Assembly: GCF_001540865.1 (NCBI RefSeq)
Contig: NC_033630.1
Location: 12,756,143 to 12,820,142 of the forward strand
Direction: 5' to 3'
DNA: 64,000 bases
Source of the DNA: Ananas comosus
Taxonomy: Eukaryota; Streptophyta; Magnoliopsida; Poales; Bromeliaceae
The position numbers were made by a program, and so were the translations under genes. Positions 1 through 11,411 of this stretch are shown here, one piece after another. Numbering within the stretch: the stretch's first letter is position 1; every line of letters begins with the position of its first letter. Below the pieces are notes generated by a model that worked only from the letters and a program-made list of their open reading frames with translations, had not been told where the DNA came from and did not search any database.

Positions 1-2344
1 TTTATAAATTATTTAAATCAATAAACTCATTGTAAATCACTATGTTATTCAAAATATTTAGAAAAAATATTTTCAAATTTATATGCTTCATTTTATTAAA
101 AATATTTACAATATCAAATTTAAATTTTAATATAAATAGATGGATAAATATGATATCAAAAATAAAATTTAATTAATTTAAATTTAAATCAGATTTATTT
201 TTAATATAAATAAATGATAGAAATGTAACTTTCACATATTTGATCATAACAGTTATTTTTAGTTTCAATATTTTTTACTAATTGATCATAACCGTTCTAG
301 AATTGAAGTTATAGATAAGTATAATATTTTTTTTAATAAATTGGTCATCAATCGTCGTTGTATTTGAGATATTTTTTACAACTTGATCTTAAATTGCTAA
401 TATTATTAATCAAATAGTATGATACAATTTATCAATCAATCTATTTTTTATTTTTAAATTATTTTCATTGTAATATATTGATAGTCCCAAAATTTTAAAT
501 TTTAAATTAATTTTAAATTTTGAATTGAAATATAGATTTACTGTAGATATTCTGGCAAAAATTTGGATAAGCATAATATTTTTCTATTTTAGAGATAAAA
601 AATTAAATAATTTTTTAATTAAAATATAGATTCACAGTAGATATCTTTCGGTTGGCAAAAATTTGAATAAGTATATTTTTTTTCTATTTTAGAAATAAAC
701 AAAAATTAAAAGTTTGTTTCATTACGTTACTTATTTTACGTAAGGAAAGAGGAATCGATAGTTTTTTCCGCTAAAAAATGGGTTTGTCGACAGACCCAAA
801 TTTGAAATACGTGCTTTTATATATAGTATAGATATATATAGTAAAATGTACGTGCAAATGCATATAATAATTATTAGAAAAAATTATAATTTTTTTAAAT
901 TATTTTTTAATTTTAGGCCATATTTTATATGATTGCCAAATATGTATCTAAAAAATTTAAAATAATAAATCACGAGAGAGAACCTTTGGAAAAATTGGGT
1001 TTTCAAGAGTATACATTATTCTATTTAAACAGTATATTAGACGTTTATATTGAATGGTTTGATACAGAGAGAGAATCAGATTTTATGCTGTTAATGGGCA
1101 AAGGGTTTAGCAGAAACTTAATAGCATGGAGGTTACAATTACGATATTAATACAAAAGGTGATTAATCATTACAACAATGGTGGAACACCATTAATATAC
1201 GACGGTTATATCATTTTTTATGTAAAGAGACCAAGTGGAATACATGAATGAAGAAAGCACAACTAGAGAGAGTGATATGGATTATAGTGTAAAAGGTCTC
1301 CAAGAGGGGTATGAAAAAATAAACCCCCAAAAGGCCACATATTTAATGGGTCATAAGGGGAGATATAATTAGCTACACTAAATTAAGCTTAGTTAGGCTC
1401 GACTCCCTGATATACACGCCATATTAGCCAATGGGTACAAGATCAATACCAATGATGTGGCGCCGGAAAAAATATTGATGGTGATATCTTTGGAATCAAT
1501 ATTACATAAAATCAAGCGAAGATGCTGGTTTCATTTAATGTATTTACTCTTGGAGTATTAGGTATTTAAAAGACTGAAGGGATTTGAAGGGTGGTCTTGC
1601 ACGTGGCAGACGAAATTATTTGTGCGGGTTTACATTTACTCTTATATAGCCAGGATTCATAAGACATTTTTTTGTATCGGAACAGCAGATAAAAAAACAA
1701 TGAGGTCGTACTAATTTTTCATAAATTCAACCAGAATACCACAATTGGGTCTGGCTCGACAGAGACCCAACATTTTATAATATTACGTACTATGGGGTTA
1801 TTAATGATTTCATTTATGCCATGTTTAGTCCTTGTTAAAGATCAGCCTTGACGTAAAATAATCTCTTTAATCGGCACATGACTAATTATATTAATAAGTA
1901 TAAACTTGATAGCATGTAAGATGAAATGAGGAGACGAGAGAGCAGAGAGAAGCCTGAGCTAGAATATATTAACAGCGTCATGAAACATAGTTAGCAATAA
2001 CGGGACGCGCTCGCTATTTTCTCACTATCAAATCTTCGGATTAGATGAAGAGCTTGCCAACACTATTCTGAGATCGGCTCCGTTATAATATGAATTAAAC
2101 TATTTAAACTTCTAGAAATCAAATTCCCGCACTTTCGCATGTTGTTATTTATCGCATCAAGTGAACAGAAAAATGTAATGGCTGAAAATATAATATTGTG
2201 CAAAAAATGAGTGAATAGGAGTCTTAATAATCAAGATCAAGAGTATAGATCCTTTGTTTTAAATAGTTTAAAGAATTTTTCTAACCAAAAATTCAATTGA
2301 TTTGGAGTATTTTACGCATTAAACGGAAAACGTCTCTTTATTGA
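1..2344. other. AT-rich intergenic DNA, no gene seen
   Basis: Very AT-rich sequence with many short A/T words. The only longer open frame (about 929-1150) has no recognisable domain and no splice partner, so I do not call it. A stretch near 780-840 with a GTCGAC palindrome and a TATATATAGTATAGAT run looks like a degraded transposon end. GC rises slightly around 1380-1800 without any identifiable coding content. Confidence 0.6.
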
Positions 2345-2369
2345 NNNNNNNNNNNNNNNNNNNNNNNNN
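2345..2369. other. Assembly gap (25 N)
   Basis: Run of 25 N in AT-rich sequence. The real gap length is unknown. Confidence 0.98.
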
Positions 2370-2762
2370 GACTATTAAGAAACATATGCATTTAATGATA
2401 AATATTACAATATTCTAAATAGCAAAAATACTTTGAATTGAAATAGAACAATAAAATCCTGTTAGAAAATAAATTTTGACAATAAATAGACAAATAAAAT
2501 CCGCTTATCTTAAAAGAAAATTCATATTTTGAATTAAATACTAATATCTAAAACCATATTTTTAAATTAAATAGAACAAATTATCTTTTTATAGGATTTT
2601 CACACCCGTAATTTTATATTAAAACCCTTACTTTGAAATTAAAATAGAAAATTTATCATTGCAGTATTTTAAGTCCCTCCTCCACTTCGGTAGTCTCTAG
2701 TAAACTTAAACTATTCATTGCTGTTTTCCGATCAAGTTTTCTTCTATTTGGTTCTTGCCTAT

Positions 2763-3130
2763 CTAGTTTATTACCGCGGCGATGCGCGGAATAGTTTTAT
2801 CGAAATATTTAGATTTTATTCAATTCCATCACTCTGAAAGTAGACACTATAAAGATTAACAGAAAATACTGTAAATTAGTTTAAACATTAGATCTAAGAC
2901 AAATAGAGAAAACAGAGACGAGAAAAATAAAGCCGAGAAAGCTTCATTTACATGGTTTCGGTCTCTAAAAGTGACGACGGCTCTGCACCGTTTCATACGG
3001 CCTCGATCTCCATTGCCATGCCGCCGTCTTTCTTCACAGCCTATACGATCTCCCCGTACATCAGATTTTACCGCCTCTTGCCGCTATGACTAAAAGCATC
3101 ATCCCAACCACTCATGGCTGAAATGAGAAA
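2763..3130 (-). mobile_element. Helitron-like 3' terminus (partial)
   Basis: Read on the minus strand, the sequence contains CCGCGCATCGCCGCGG, a short GC hairpin with CCGCG/CGCGG stem, followed 7 nt later by CTAG (plus-strand 2763-2766). A GC-rich hairpin shortly before a terminal CTRR is the standard plant Helitron 3' end. The body would extend rightward. No 5' TC terminus was identified, so the right limit is arbitrary. Confidence 0.35.
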
Positions 3131-3344
3131 GATAATATGCAATTCCACAGTGAATTAGAAAAACATTAAAAATAAAAATACGATATTTCTACACTCTTTA
3201 CTAATGCAAGAAGGTTTTTAACTTTATTAATGAAGAAACAAGACATTAGGCTTTCATTTTATTGACCTAATAGGAGAGCATAGAGCTTTTGCACTACGTT
3301 TTATCTTTACGATTTGAATGTCGTTATTTCTTTCTGTTCTTTCC

Positions 3345-3545
3345 CTTTGACCATTAAAATTACAAATTTTGAAACCCTTTGATCATTAGGCAAATGATGT
3401 CGAAAAGATTTGAAATTTGATTTCTAAACACTTCAAGTGGTATAGATCATGTTCAATGGAGCCGATCGTCAATTTGGAAGCTCTATCATCGAAAACAAAT
3501 AGGTAGTAAAACGGCTCGTTTACTACTGATAGTATTCTAGCAAAA
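3345..3545. mobile_element. Half of a long-TIR (Mutator-like) MITE
   Basis: The words CATTAGGCAAATGATGTCGA, TTTCTAAACACTTCAAG and GGAGCCGATCGTC follow the same order as in the long terminal inverted repeat of the complete MITE at 11412-11955. Only one arm is present, and it ends against a CT/TA microsatellite. Confidence 0.5.

Positions 3546-3586
<41 letters not shown>
3546..3586. repeat. (CT)n(TA)n microsatellite
   Basis: Uninterrupted CT dinucleotides followed by TA dinucleotides, next to the terminus of a MITE arm. Confidence 0.95.
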
Positions 3587-5699
3587 AGAAAATTCAAAGC
3601 ATTTTGAAGTAGTTTTGTATAGTTGTTATTGGTACAAATGAGTTTGAATCTCTCTACAACTAGTGAATGTGGAATCTTTGGCAATGCTCTCCACGTACAC
3701 ACACATAGGCCTCTTGTACGTGGTCTACATTAACTGACTTGTCTTTTTTCTTTTTTGTTGAGTACTAAAATTTCAAAGAAGTGGTCTCACATTTTGGATT
3801 AAGAGCCTACGTACAATGTACATCATTTATCTATGAGAGGTGTACAAATAGCATTTTCCAAAAACTTTTCCCTATAATCAATAGCACTCAAATTAATTAT
3901 TTGGTGGCTTCCTCTTATTCAAGTTGTTATTCCTCTCAATGTTGTTTGTACTTTTTTAGGATCTCACCACTGTCAAATACATGCAAATGGCCCATTTAAG
4001 TACTCTATAGGCATTCAATTATAAGAGCTAAGTGTTACTAGTACATAAAATGTCAAAAAAAACATCAAGCATGCATGAATAATTGGGGCCATTTATCAAA
4101 ATGTATACTCTTAATTATGTCTCCGATATCATCTTGGTTAATTGTTAACTGTTTGAGATACCCTTTAGTCACTAAATTCTTGTGACTATGTTGCAAAAAT
4201 TTGGTAAAACTATATGATCACAAACTATGTTGTATTTTTGAAATGGGCGTCGGAACTTTGCAAGTTTTGTTTTCAGTACTTAGTCTAACAGTGTGATTGA
4301 TATATATAAATGTGTCTCTATTTTTAATATTTTTGATAGAATACTTATAACCAAAATAAATAAATAAATAAATGCAGATAATTTGAATCAGCCTTGAATT
4401 TTTAATTAAAATAAATGCCTCAAACTCTAAATTCTCTTGCTTTGATAATAAATGAAAAAAAAAAAAAGATTCCTCTAGAAGATTAAATAATTAGGAAATT
4501 AATTGGTATTGCAATTCCAATCCAGCAAATGCCAATTAAATTATCCGCCGTCGGATCTCCGATCAAGTTGTCATTGTGCATGAGCCCTAATCTCCAAACT
4601 AGGAATTTCTTACACAAGTGATCCTATTACAAGATTGCATATCCTTGCTTGTTGGAAATTAACATCCTATATTTTTTTTTTCCTATGTTATCATATTCTT
4701 GTGATTCAGTTAAGAGGGGCCCCGTTAAAGTGCCCTAATTAACTATGGTTCAAAAGCTTAAGAGACCATTGATTCTCATTTTGACCAAAATCTCAACAAA
4801 AGAGATATTATTCTAAGTAAAGCATGATTAATGATAAGTTTATTGTCGAAGTGGGGCATTTAGAACAATTTTATACTTAGGACATAAGTAATCATGTTAA
4901 TAATATAATACGTATTACTATGTGATGCAATATTTGCATAGAAATGTTACAATATAATTTTCTCTAGTCTCATATTTCGGAACCGTGAAAAGGAAAATAC
5001 GGAAATGAAACAGTTTCTAGGATGGAAAAAATAAATAAATTTTTAGTGGAAAAACCTTTTATGTCCTTTTTAGCTAATGAAAACATTAATTTTCTTAATT
5101 AAGTTAATTAAATATCTTCCATCATCCTCCCTGATCACTTCTTTATTTTCTCCTCCTGTAATTCAAACCAAATACGAACGTTTCAGAAAATATTTTTATT
5201 TTAAAATATGTACTAATAACCACAAATTTCATTCTTTTTTTTTTTCTGAGAACTATATATTTTCATTTTTTGCACAAAAAAGGAGGTAAATTAGGAAATT
5301 AATATAATGTAGTCTCTTTTGATTAGCAATGATTAAACTAATTTAAGCATCTTTTAATTGCTAATATATATGGAGTTCAACCAATTGGGTGGCATATAAT
5401 TATTCGGAAATAAAGCATGCAAATATATATTGGGGATTGAGAATTGGACAAATGTATGGTGGAGGAACAACCAATCAGAATGTGACAAGTCATCAACTGT
5501 GGGCCCCACAAAAGAACAGGACAATGGATGTGGACCGTTCATTCGCATCATGTCATCATGTCATCATGTATTGGAGGAGAATCCAAATGCCATCATCAAT
5601 GGCTTGAAACTTCTAATTCCCAAAAAATAAATAAATAAATAAATAAATAATAAAAAAAAATGCTACATGCATATATTCCAAAATTTCAATATAAATCTT
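3587..5699. other. Intergenic DNA, no gene seen
   Basis: AT-rich. A less AT-rich island at about 5380-5620 (GGGCCCCAC, ATCATGTCATCATGTCATC repeats) keeps two overlapping frames open. Neither shows a domain, a plausible start context or a splice partner, and the open frames overlap each other, so this is probably non-coding. It ends in an (AAAT)n run at about 5625-5650. Confidence 0.5.
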
Positions 5700-6606
5700 A
5701 GGGGCAATTTCACTTGTACCCTTCTAAGTTCTGAAATTTCATTGATGTCCTCTCAATTTTTGAAATTTCATGAATAACCCTTCAAATTTCAAATATGTTT
5801 CATCAATATGCCATTCTCAATTTAATATTAATTTCTATACATTTAAAATAGAATTAATGTGACCATTTTACCCCTACTTTTGAGTATTCTTTATTAGAAT
5901 AAAATAGGTAAAGATATAAGAATTAATTTCACTTGTAACCTTCTAAAATTAAAAAAAAATACTATAAATATATTTATAAATATGGCTACCTCCAGATTAG
6001 TCTTTAAAATATATAATTTCTTACAAATTAATATATTGTCACTAGAAATATGTGAAGACCCCCTCAGCTGAATTCTTGTGATTTTTCTATAACTTTATTT
6101 TTTTTACTTATTAAATTAAATAAAAATATTAAAAATTACTTTATATATTATATGGATATTTTATCTTAAAATTTTTAACTAATAACTTCTTTTGTAATAT
6201 GTGCTAAATGAGATAGTTCACACATTATATTAGTTTACANTTTAGTTGTGAACTGTTTAACCTTTTTTTTTTTTTTTTACTTTCCTCATATTTTATAAAA
6301 TTTCTAGTTTAAGTTTTTATATTAATTTATATTTGAAAGTTTGTTTTAGCTGAATTTATAAAAACTTTCTTTAAAATTATAAAGCATTCTTAAATTTAAA
6401 GGATATTTATGAAACTATATTTGATATGTGGCTACTGGATTGTTTTCAATGAGGGCAAAATAGGAATTCCATTTATAGAAATGTAATTTCTGATAAAAAA
6501 AATAGCAAGTAGGGTTATTTTTGAAGATTTCTTACACATAGAGGGTCATTTATGATATTTTAATTTTTAAAGGGGTATATATGTAATTATATAGTAAATT
6601 TTCCCT
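5700..6606. mobile_element. MITE-like element with degenerate long inverted ends
   Basis: The left end reads AGGGGCAATTTCACTTGTACCC. The right end, reverse-complemented, reads AGGGAAAATTTACTATATAA and then ACCCC, and both continue with matching 'gggtcatttatgat / tcatgaataaccc' words. About 0.9 kb, very AT-rich, no coding potential. No clear target-site duplication was found, so the superfamily is not assigned. Confidence 0.5.
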
Positions 6607-6714
6607 TGTTTTTTTATCATTTTAAGGGTTCTTTGGACACTCCACTTTGATGGCTAGTGAATTAAAGTTTAATCATAGTTAGTTAACCATAAACTCTGAA
6701 CCCTAAACTTTAAA

Positions 6715-6812
6715 CTCTAAACGTAGTGCTCTCTTTGCTGTAAGAATATTTATCTTAAGATTTTTCATAAAAGATAAATATTCTTACAGCAAAGAGAGCA
6801 CTACGTTTAGAG
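6715..6812. repeat. Perfect 42-bp inverted repeat with 14-nt loop
   Basis: The left arm 6715-6756 (starting CTCTAAACGTAGTGCTCTC) and the right arm 6771-6812 are exact reverse complements. The loop 6757-6770 reads AAGATTTTTCATAA, and nearly the same word recurs just right of the hairpin as the SINE target duplication. A transcript would fold into one uninterrupted hairpin. The perfection of the arms suggests a recent fold-back or template-switch event. Confidence 0.9.
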
Positions 6813-6832
6813 CAAGATTTTTCATAAAAATG

Positions 6833-6990
6833 ACCGACCGTCCCTAAAGCAAGTGTCAAAGGGCTTAGTGGCTGGTATCTGAGACCCAAGTTCGAATCTT
6901 AGTTGATTCACATTTCTAGTTAAGTTTATTTTTAAATGAAATAAACGAAGCGGGTAGCGTGCTACCTATCTCTCTCAAAAAAAAAAAAAA
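6833..6990 (+). mobile_element. tRNA-derived SINE, full length with 18-bp TSD
   Basis: The head contains an A-box-like AGTGTCAAAGGGCTTAGTGG and a B-box-like AGTTCGAATC, as in Pol III tRNA promoters. The body ends in GCGGGTAGCGTGCTACC, TATCTCTCTC and a poly-A tail. The flanks 6815-6832 and 6991-7008 are an 18-bp target-site duplication with one mismatch. This is the best-bounded copy of the family in the window. Confidence 0.9.
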
Positions 6991-7008
6991 AGATTTTTCA
7001 TAGAAATG

Positions 7009-8477
7009 CAAATTACTATTACCACCTATTCTTCAAGGGACGGTGATTTGGTATTTTGCATAAAAACACTGCTCTCGCAAAGCACTTACGCACTCAATAC
7101 TTGATTAGAAAGCTGGATCAAATGAGTCACCGATAAAGATTTTATTTGATTGAAAGGGACGACTTTTAATCGATAGCTACATAAAGTTTAGGCATTACTA
7201 AACTCCAAAACACTCATCTTTTTTGTTTTCTATGAAAAGACTCTTAATCTAAAATTCTAAATATTCTTAGCACTATTCTTAATTAATCAATCATTAGCTC
7301 AGCGCATCCTTCTATTTATTTGTAAGCAAATGAAATAGAACAACTAATTAGTAATCTTTGGGATTCATTGAGCCAACACATATGGTAAATCGTGCTAATC
7401 GCTTAAATATATATCAATTTGGTCGATTGATCAATTTTATTTACCTAACACGTAACTAAAAAAAATACTTTGGATTATTAATTTCAAACTAGTGTTTACA
7501 TTATACATGCCAACACATTAAACAAGTTATAATAAAAAATTAAAAAAAAAAAAATCTGCCTCGAAAAGGTGTCTCCCCTTAGACTTTGGATTCATGTCAC
7601 CACCCCCACGTGCGGTGGATACATTGAAATTCCACACCACACGTGACCCCAAAAATCTACTTTAACTATTACAAAATTTGAAAAATGCTATTTATACATG
7701 ATGTAAATCTTAAAATAAAAATTTTATTGCAGTAATTTTTAAAATAAAATAATTTTATCCACCGTCCATCACGTGGGCTGGCACGACTCTAAAAGCGTAA
7801 TGAACGGTAGAGGAAACTGTCTAACTACGAAGAATTAATATTTCTATAAGTTTTTTGTCCTAAATCATCCCTAAATGTTTTAAAAAGTCCTTTTACATCT
7901 TTAGTACTAAAAATTTTGATGAGATTAGTGAGTAAATATGAATTTTTGAAAGATTAAAGCCTAAGCTTTACATCCTAGCTTTATTTTTTAAAATTTGGGT
8001 ATTTTCTAATCTACTTTTGTGTGATTTAGCGTCTATTTAGTTTATCACTCTATAACTTAAGAAGTTACTCTTAATTATCGTATAATTATATTCTTATTAG
8101 AGCCAGCATTCTATCCTGTAGCAGAAAGCTTTGAAATTACTGATTAGCGCCAACGATCCGACACGACGTGCAATTTATATCTCATTTCTTAAATGTACAA
8201 ATAATATTTCTCTTATAATTTACTATTTAGTTCTATATCCCCCAATTCAAAATAACTAGTTAAAGCTGGTCAAATAATAATGAAGAAACAGTAGAAGAGG
8301 CACAACAACAATTAATATAGCATGGCTTTTTCGAAAGAAAATTAATTTTTTTACCATTATTTGTTACAAAATAAACAGTTGCAAACCATCAAAAATAATT
8401 TTTAATATTAAAAAAACTTATCAAAATTACTAGTGTGCCTGCACTGACAGACCTGATAGAATATTTTATCAGAACTC

Positions 8478-8480
<3 letters not shown>
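7009..8480. other. Intergenic DNA, no gene seen
   Basis: AT-rich with a few ACGTG-containing spots (about 7610, 7640 and 7770). They could be bZIP-type binding sites, but nothing ties them to a promoter. No coding potential recognised. Confidence 0.5.

Positions 8481-8534
<54 letters not shown>
8481..8534. repeat. (TA)n(GA)n microsatellite
   Basis: AT dinucleotides run into AG dinucleotides, next to the left end of a MITE-like element. Confidence 0.95.
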
Positions 8535-9045
8535 TGAGTATGTCTCTTATACTTTCGAAAATACGGAGGTTTCTGTGCTTATAAATTATTTTCGATAATG
8601 AAATATTCGATTCGACGATCAGTTTCATTAAGTATGATCTACGCTATTAGTACTAATTAAAAATAAATTTTATAATGTTTCGACATTATCTACCAAGTGA
8701 TCAAGAAATCTTAAAAATGACTATTTTAATGACCAATATGACACGTTTGTAAATTAAATAGTGTAGAAGAATCCAAATTATATGAAACTTCAATAGAAAA
8801 TTATACTTAAGATCAAGAATGAAAATAATACTTCCGATTTGAAATTTAAGTCTTTTATAATTATTTTTTTTATAAAATTTTTATTTTCAACCGTTCATTT
8901 CGAAGCTATTTATTCACTAGGCAAACAAAATAAGAAAATTATGAAATTTGATTTCTAAATAGTTCTAATAAGCGTAGATCATATTTTATGGAGCCGATCG
9001 TCGAATCGAATGTTCCATCATCGAAAATAATTTATAATCATGAAT
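8535..9045. mobile_element. Long-TIR MITE of the 11412 family, degenerate
   Basis: The left arm contains ATTATTTTCGATAATG, ATTCGATTCGACGATC and ACCAAGTGATCAAG. The right arm contains the inverse words GGAGCCGATCGTCGAATCG, ATCATCGAAAATAATTTATAA and CACTAGGCAAAC. Arms of well over 100 bp around an AT-rich centre match the Mutator-like MITE at 11412-11955. The exact ends are eroded. Confidence 0.6.
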
Positions 9046-9124
9046 TCAATTATTTATTTATTACTTGCTATAGTTAGGACTTAGGAGACACACCCTTTTC
9101 TAATTTCCTAAATTTGATTTCACT

Positions 9125-9471
9125 TTGATATACCCAAAAGAAAAAAAAAGAAGAGATTTTGAGGAGGGCAGAAACAGTATGTCAGGGATTTTAATTGCTC
9201 CCAACCATTTCAGTGTCTGCTCACCAGCTGGATTTGGAGTCTTGCACCAAACCCTCTTTCCAGCCCCCACATGCCCCATCCCTCCCCACCATCTTCTTCC
9301 CTTCCTCCCCCCCTACCCCACAACTTTTTTTTTCTTTTTTTTTCTTTTTTTTCTTTTTGGGTGGAGAAAATATCCTCCCCACTTTTAGACCAACCTTGGC
9401 ATAGATTCCTCCCCCACCCTCTCTTGCCTTCAACTAATTTTTGTTTTAATATATATATTATATATTCATAA
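9125..9471. other. Pyrimidine-rich tract, no gene seen
   Basis: Strong C/T bias (CCCTCC, CTTTTTTT blocks), which leaves several frames open on both strands as a composition effect. It lies roughly 0.5 kb upstream of the bZIP leader and could belong to its promoter region, but no defined element was found. Confidence 0.4.
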
Positions 9472-9530
9472 TTTTTTTTTTTTTTTGATAGGAATAGATA
9501 GCAAGCTATCTGCTTCATTCATTAAGCAAA
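9472..9530 (-). mobile_element. 3' tail of a LINE/SINE family
   Basis: Poly-T followed by GATAGCAAGCTATCTGCTTC and ATTCATTAAGC. Reverse-complemented, this is the family tail (GAATGAAGC, a GTAGC-like palindrome, poly-A) shared by SINEs and LINE ends in this window. Only the tail is present. Confidence 0.5.
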
Positions 9531-10282
9531 TATATTAATATTATTCTAATAAATTACTCATATACTATATATATAATATAGTTTCTGATTGAATAGTATA
9601 CTGATATATATCATATATAAATTAATTTAATATAAAATTTAAAAAATAATTATATACTCTACGTAAAAAAATCCCAAACATCTTCTTCTTAATTTCTATT
9701 TTTTTCTCTCTCTCTCTTAATTTTTTTCAATAAATAATGCTCCTAAATATATCAAAGTTCACATTATAAATTAACACATCATGAATAACAAAGCATTAAT
9801 TACATTTTTCTAATTTCCAAATCCCATTTTCTATAGAGAAATATATCCTTTTTACCCTTCTATATTCCACCCCCTTCTACCATCCATTCCCCTTCCCCCC
9901 CCACCACTTCTCCTCCTGCCATTCTCTTTTTCTTCTTCTTCTTCTTCTTCACCTCTCATTTCCTCTTCCTCTTTGTGGTTTGGGTGATCTCTTGGAATCA
10001 ATCAGCTTTTCCCTTCATAGAAACCACAGAACCTCAGAAGCAGAATCCAATTCCTCTCCTAATCCCCACCCTTTGCTTCCACTGGTGGGAACCCCCTCTC
10101 CTTTTCCCCCCTCCTCCTCCTCCTCCCCCTTGTGCTTATTCTTTAAAAAGCCCCACTCTCTCTTCACCTCCTCTCCCACCCCCCACCCACACCCCAAGAT
10201 CAAATTTTGATCATCACCAACCTCCCAAAATCCCACCTTTTGTTGGTTTATTTCTTCTTCGATCTCACATGCATGCATGCAT

Positions 10283-10333
10283 ATGCTCCTCGATCTCCTA
10301 ATTAATGTTCTCAATTCATGTCTCCTTTCCTAA
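10283..10333 (+). CDS. Short upstream ORF overlapping the SC-uORF
   Basis: ATG at 10283 opens a 16-codon frame ending at TAA 10331-10333. It overlaps the first codons of the sucrose-control uORF (ATG 10318) in another frame. Ribosomes that translate it pass over the SC-uORF start and terminate 11 nt beyond that ATG. Overlapping extra uORFs are known in several S1 bZIP leaders. There is no peptide conservation I can judge, so any function would be positional. Confidence 0.45.
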   Translation: MLLDLLINVLNSCLLS

Positions 10334-10443
10334 GTGAACTCCTCCTCTCCGGTTACATAATCAACTCCTCACTTCGACGCAGAACCCACATGGCTCAATC
10401 CTTCTCCGTGGTCTTCCTCTACTGGTTCTATGTTTTCTCATAA
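10318..10443 (+). CDS. Sucrose-control uORF peptide (SC-uORF, 41 aa)
   Basis: The frame from ATG 10318 to TAA 10441-10443 encodes 41 residues beginning MSPFLSELLLSGYIINSS, with RRRTH in the middle and ending QSFSVVFLYWFYVFS. This is the conserved uORF of group S1 bZIP mRNAs (AtbZIP11/ATB2 class), whose nascent peptide stalls ribosomes at high sucrose and represses the downstream bZIP. The C-terminal SFSVVFLYW block, needed for stalling in the family, is intact. The stop lies 123 nt before the main ATG. The pairing of this peptide with an intronless small bZIP makes the call firm; sucrose response itself is inferred from the family. Confidence 0.93.
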   Translation: MSPFLSELLLSGYIINSSLRRRTHMAQSFSVVFLYWFYVFS

Positions 10444-10566
10444 ACTGCTTCCCCAATCCATCCTCCCTATATACTATATATATACACTTCTTTAGTTACT
10501 TATATAAGTTTCCCAAGCAATTATATACTATTACTATTATTATTATAAAAATATATAAATATTATC

Positions 10567-11040
10567 ATGGGATCCTCTAGTGGGGCTTCAACAGCTGGGT
10601 CGATCACCCAGATTATACAGAATTCAGGATCCGACGATCGAGAGGATCTGCAAGCGGTGATGAGGAGGAGGAAGCAGAAGAGGATGCAGTCGAACCGCGA
10701 GTCGGCGCGGCGGTCGCGCATGCGGAAGCAGAAGCACCTGGACGAGCTGGCGGCGCAGGTGAGCCACCTGACGGAGGAGAACGGCCACGTGCTCATGGCC
10801 GTCAGCTTCACCACGCAGCAGCTGCTGGCGGTGGAGGCCGAGAACACCCTCCTCAGGACTCAGGCGATGGAGCTGAGCAGCAGGCTCCACTCCCTGAATC
10901 AGATCTTGTGCTGCATGAACGATGCTGCTGCTGCTGCTGCTGCTGCTGGTGGTGTTCATGGTGGTGATGAGAGCTACGTGATGATGATGAGGCCACTGAT
11001 CATGGCTTCTGAGGATATGGTGCAGTTACAGTATTGTTGA
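10567..11040 (+). CDS. Group S1 bZIP transcription factor (157 aa)
   Basis: Intronless, as is usual for S1 bZIPs. The basic region spans about residues 33-60 and contains the invariant N-x7-R pair (N43, R51; core SNRESARRSRMRKQKHL). A zipper follows with L61, L68, V75, V89, L96 and L103. The C-terminal region contains an alanine run encoded by a GCT repeat (about residues 120-127) and ends in VQLQYC. Proteins of this group form dimers, typically with group C bZIPs, bind ACTCAT or G-box-like sites in the nucleus and adjust amino-acid and sugar metabolism to energy status. The ATG was chosen because the preceding leader holds the SC-uORF and the first residues MGSSSG match the family pattern of a short Ser/Gly-rich N terminus. 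Translation is expected to be repressed by sucrose through the SC-uORF. The coding DNA is strikingly GC-rich compared with its surroundings. The exact orthologue (bZIP2/11/44/53 type) cannot be fixed from sequence alone. Confidence 0.95.
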   Translation: MGSSSGASTAGSITQIIQNSGSDDREDLQAVMRRRKQKRMQSNRESARRSRMRKQKHLDELAAQVSHLTEENGHVLMAVSFTTQQLLAVEAENTLLRTQAMELSSRLHSLNQILCCMNDAAAAAAAAGGVHGGDESYVMMMRPLIMASEDMVQLQYC

Positions 11041-11411
11041 GTTATCAGGGAAGGAGCTAGCTCTAGCTCTATTTGTTTTTTCTCCTTTTTTTTTTTTTGG
11101 GTGGTGGTGGTGGTGGTGGTGGTAGTGTTTGTGATGGGTGGTGCATGTGTTTGTATTATTAGAAGAGTTTTACTATGGGGGAGCCAAATTAAGGGTGAAG
11201 ACCATGAAGTGTGGTGCATATTTGGGTTCTTAATTAAGAGAGCCATGCAAGTGTAATTTATCTCTCTCTCTATGTAATAAATATAGTTCATGCAAACCCC
11301 CTCTCTATACACACAATAAAAAAAATAAATGTTGGGAAAGTGCAAAAGCTAAGTTTTTGAATGTCCACTAATGGTAAAGAACTCGACGGTTAGTAATTGA
11401 TATTTCAAATT
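11041..11411 (+). other. bZIP 3' UTR and polyadenylation region
   Basis: Downstream of the TGA there is a T run, a (GGT)n stretch near 11100-11122, and AATAAA-like signals at about 11276 (AATAAATATA) and 11316 (AATAAAAAAAATAAATG). The transcript probably ends near 11300-11340. Confidence 0.55.

Larger units (their letters stand above)
9850..10566 (+). promoter_or_regulatory. Pyrimidine-rich 5' leader of the S1 bZIP gene
   Basis: A strongly C/T-rich stretch (CTTCTTCTTC, CCTCCTCC) leads through two upstream ORFs to the bZIP start at 10567. A long uORF-bearing leader is characteristic of group S1 bZIP mRNAs. The transcription start is not determined; I place it loosely near 9850-9960 because composition changes there. 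The last 120 nt before the main start are AT-rich and lack ATG except in the SC-uORF. Confidence 0.55.

Noticed and set aside
929..1150. 73-codon open frame in AT-rich DNA
   Set aside because: No domain, no neighbours, no splice sites that extend it; expected by chance.
5354..5630. Overlapping open frames on both strands
   Set aside because: Three frames are open at once because the segment lacks stop words; none shows a family signature.
6833..6900. Possible tRNA gene (A and B box words)
   Set aside because: The sequence continues into a SINE body with poly-A and TSD and cannot form a full cloverleaf by eye.
9125..9518. Proline/lysine-rich frames on both strands
   Set aside because: They reflect the pyrimidine-rich composition and carry no recognisable protein.
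10624..10959. Minus-strand open frame opposite the bZIP
   Set aside because: Shadow of the GC-rich bZIP coding sequence.
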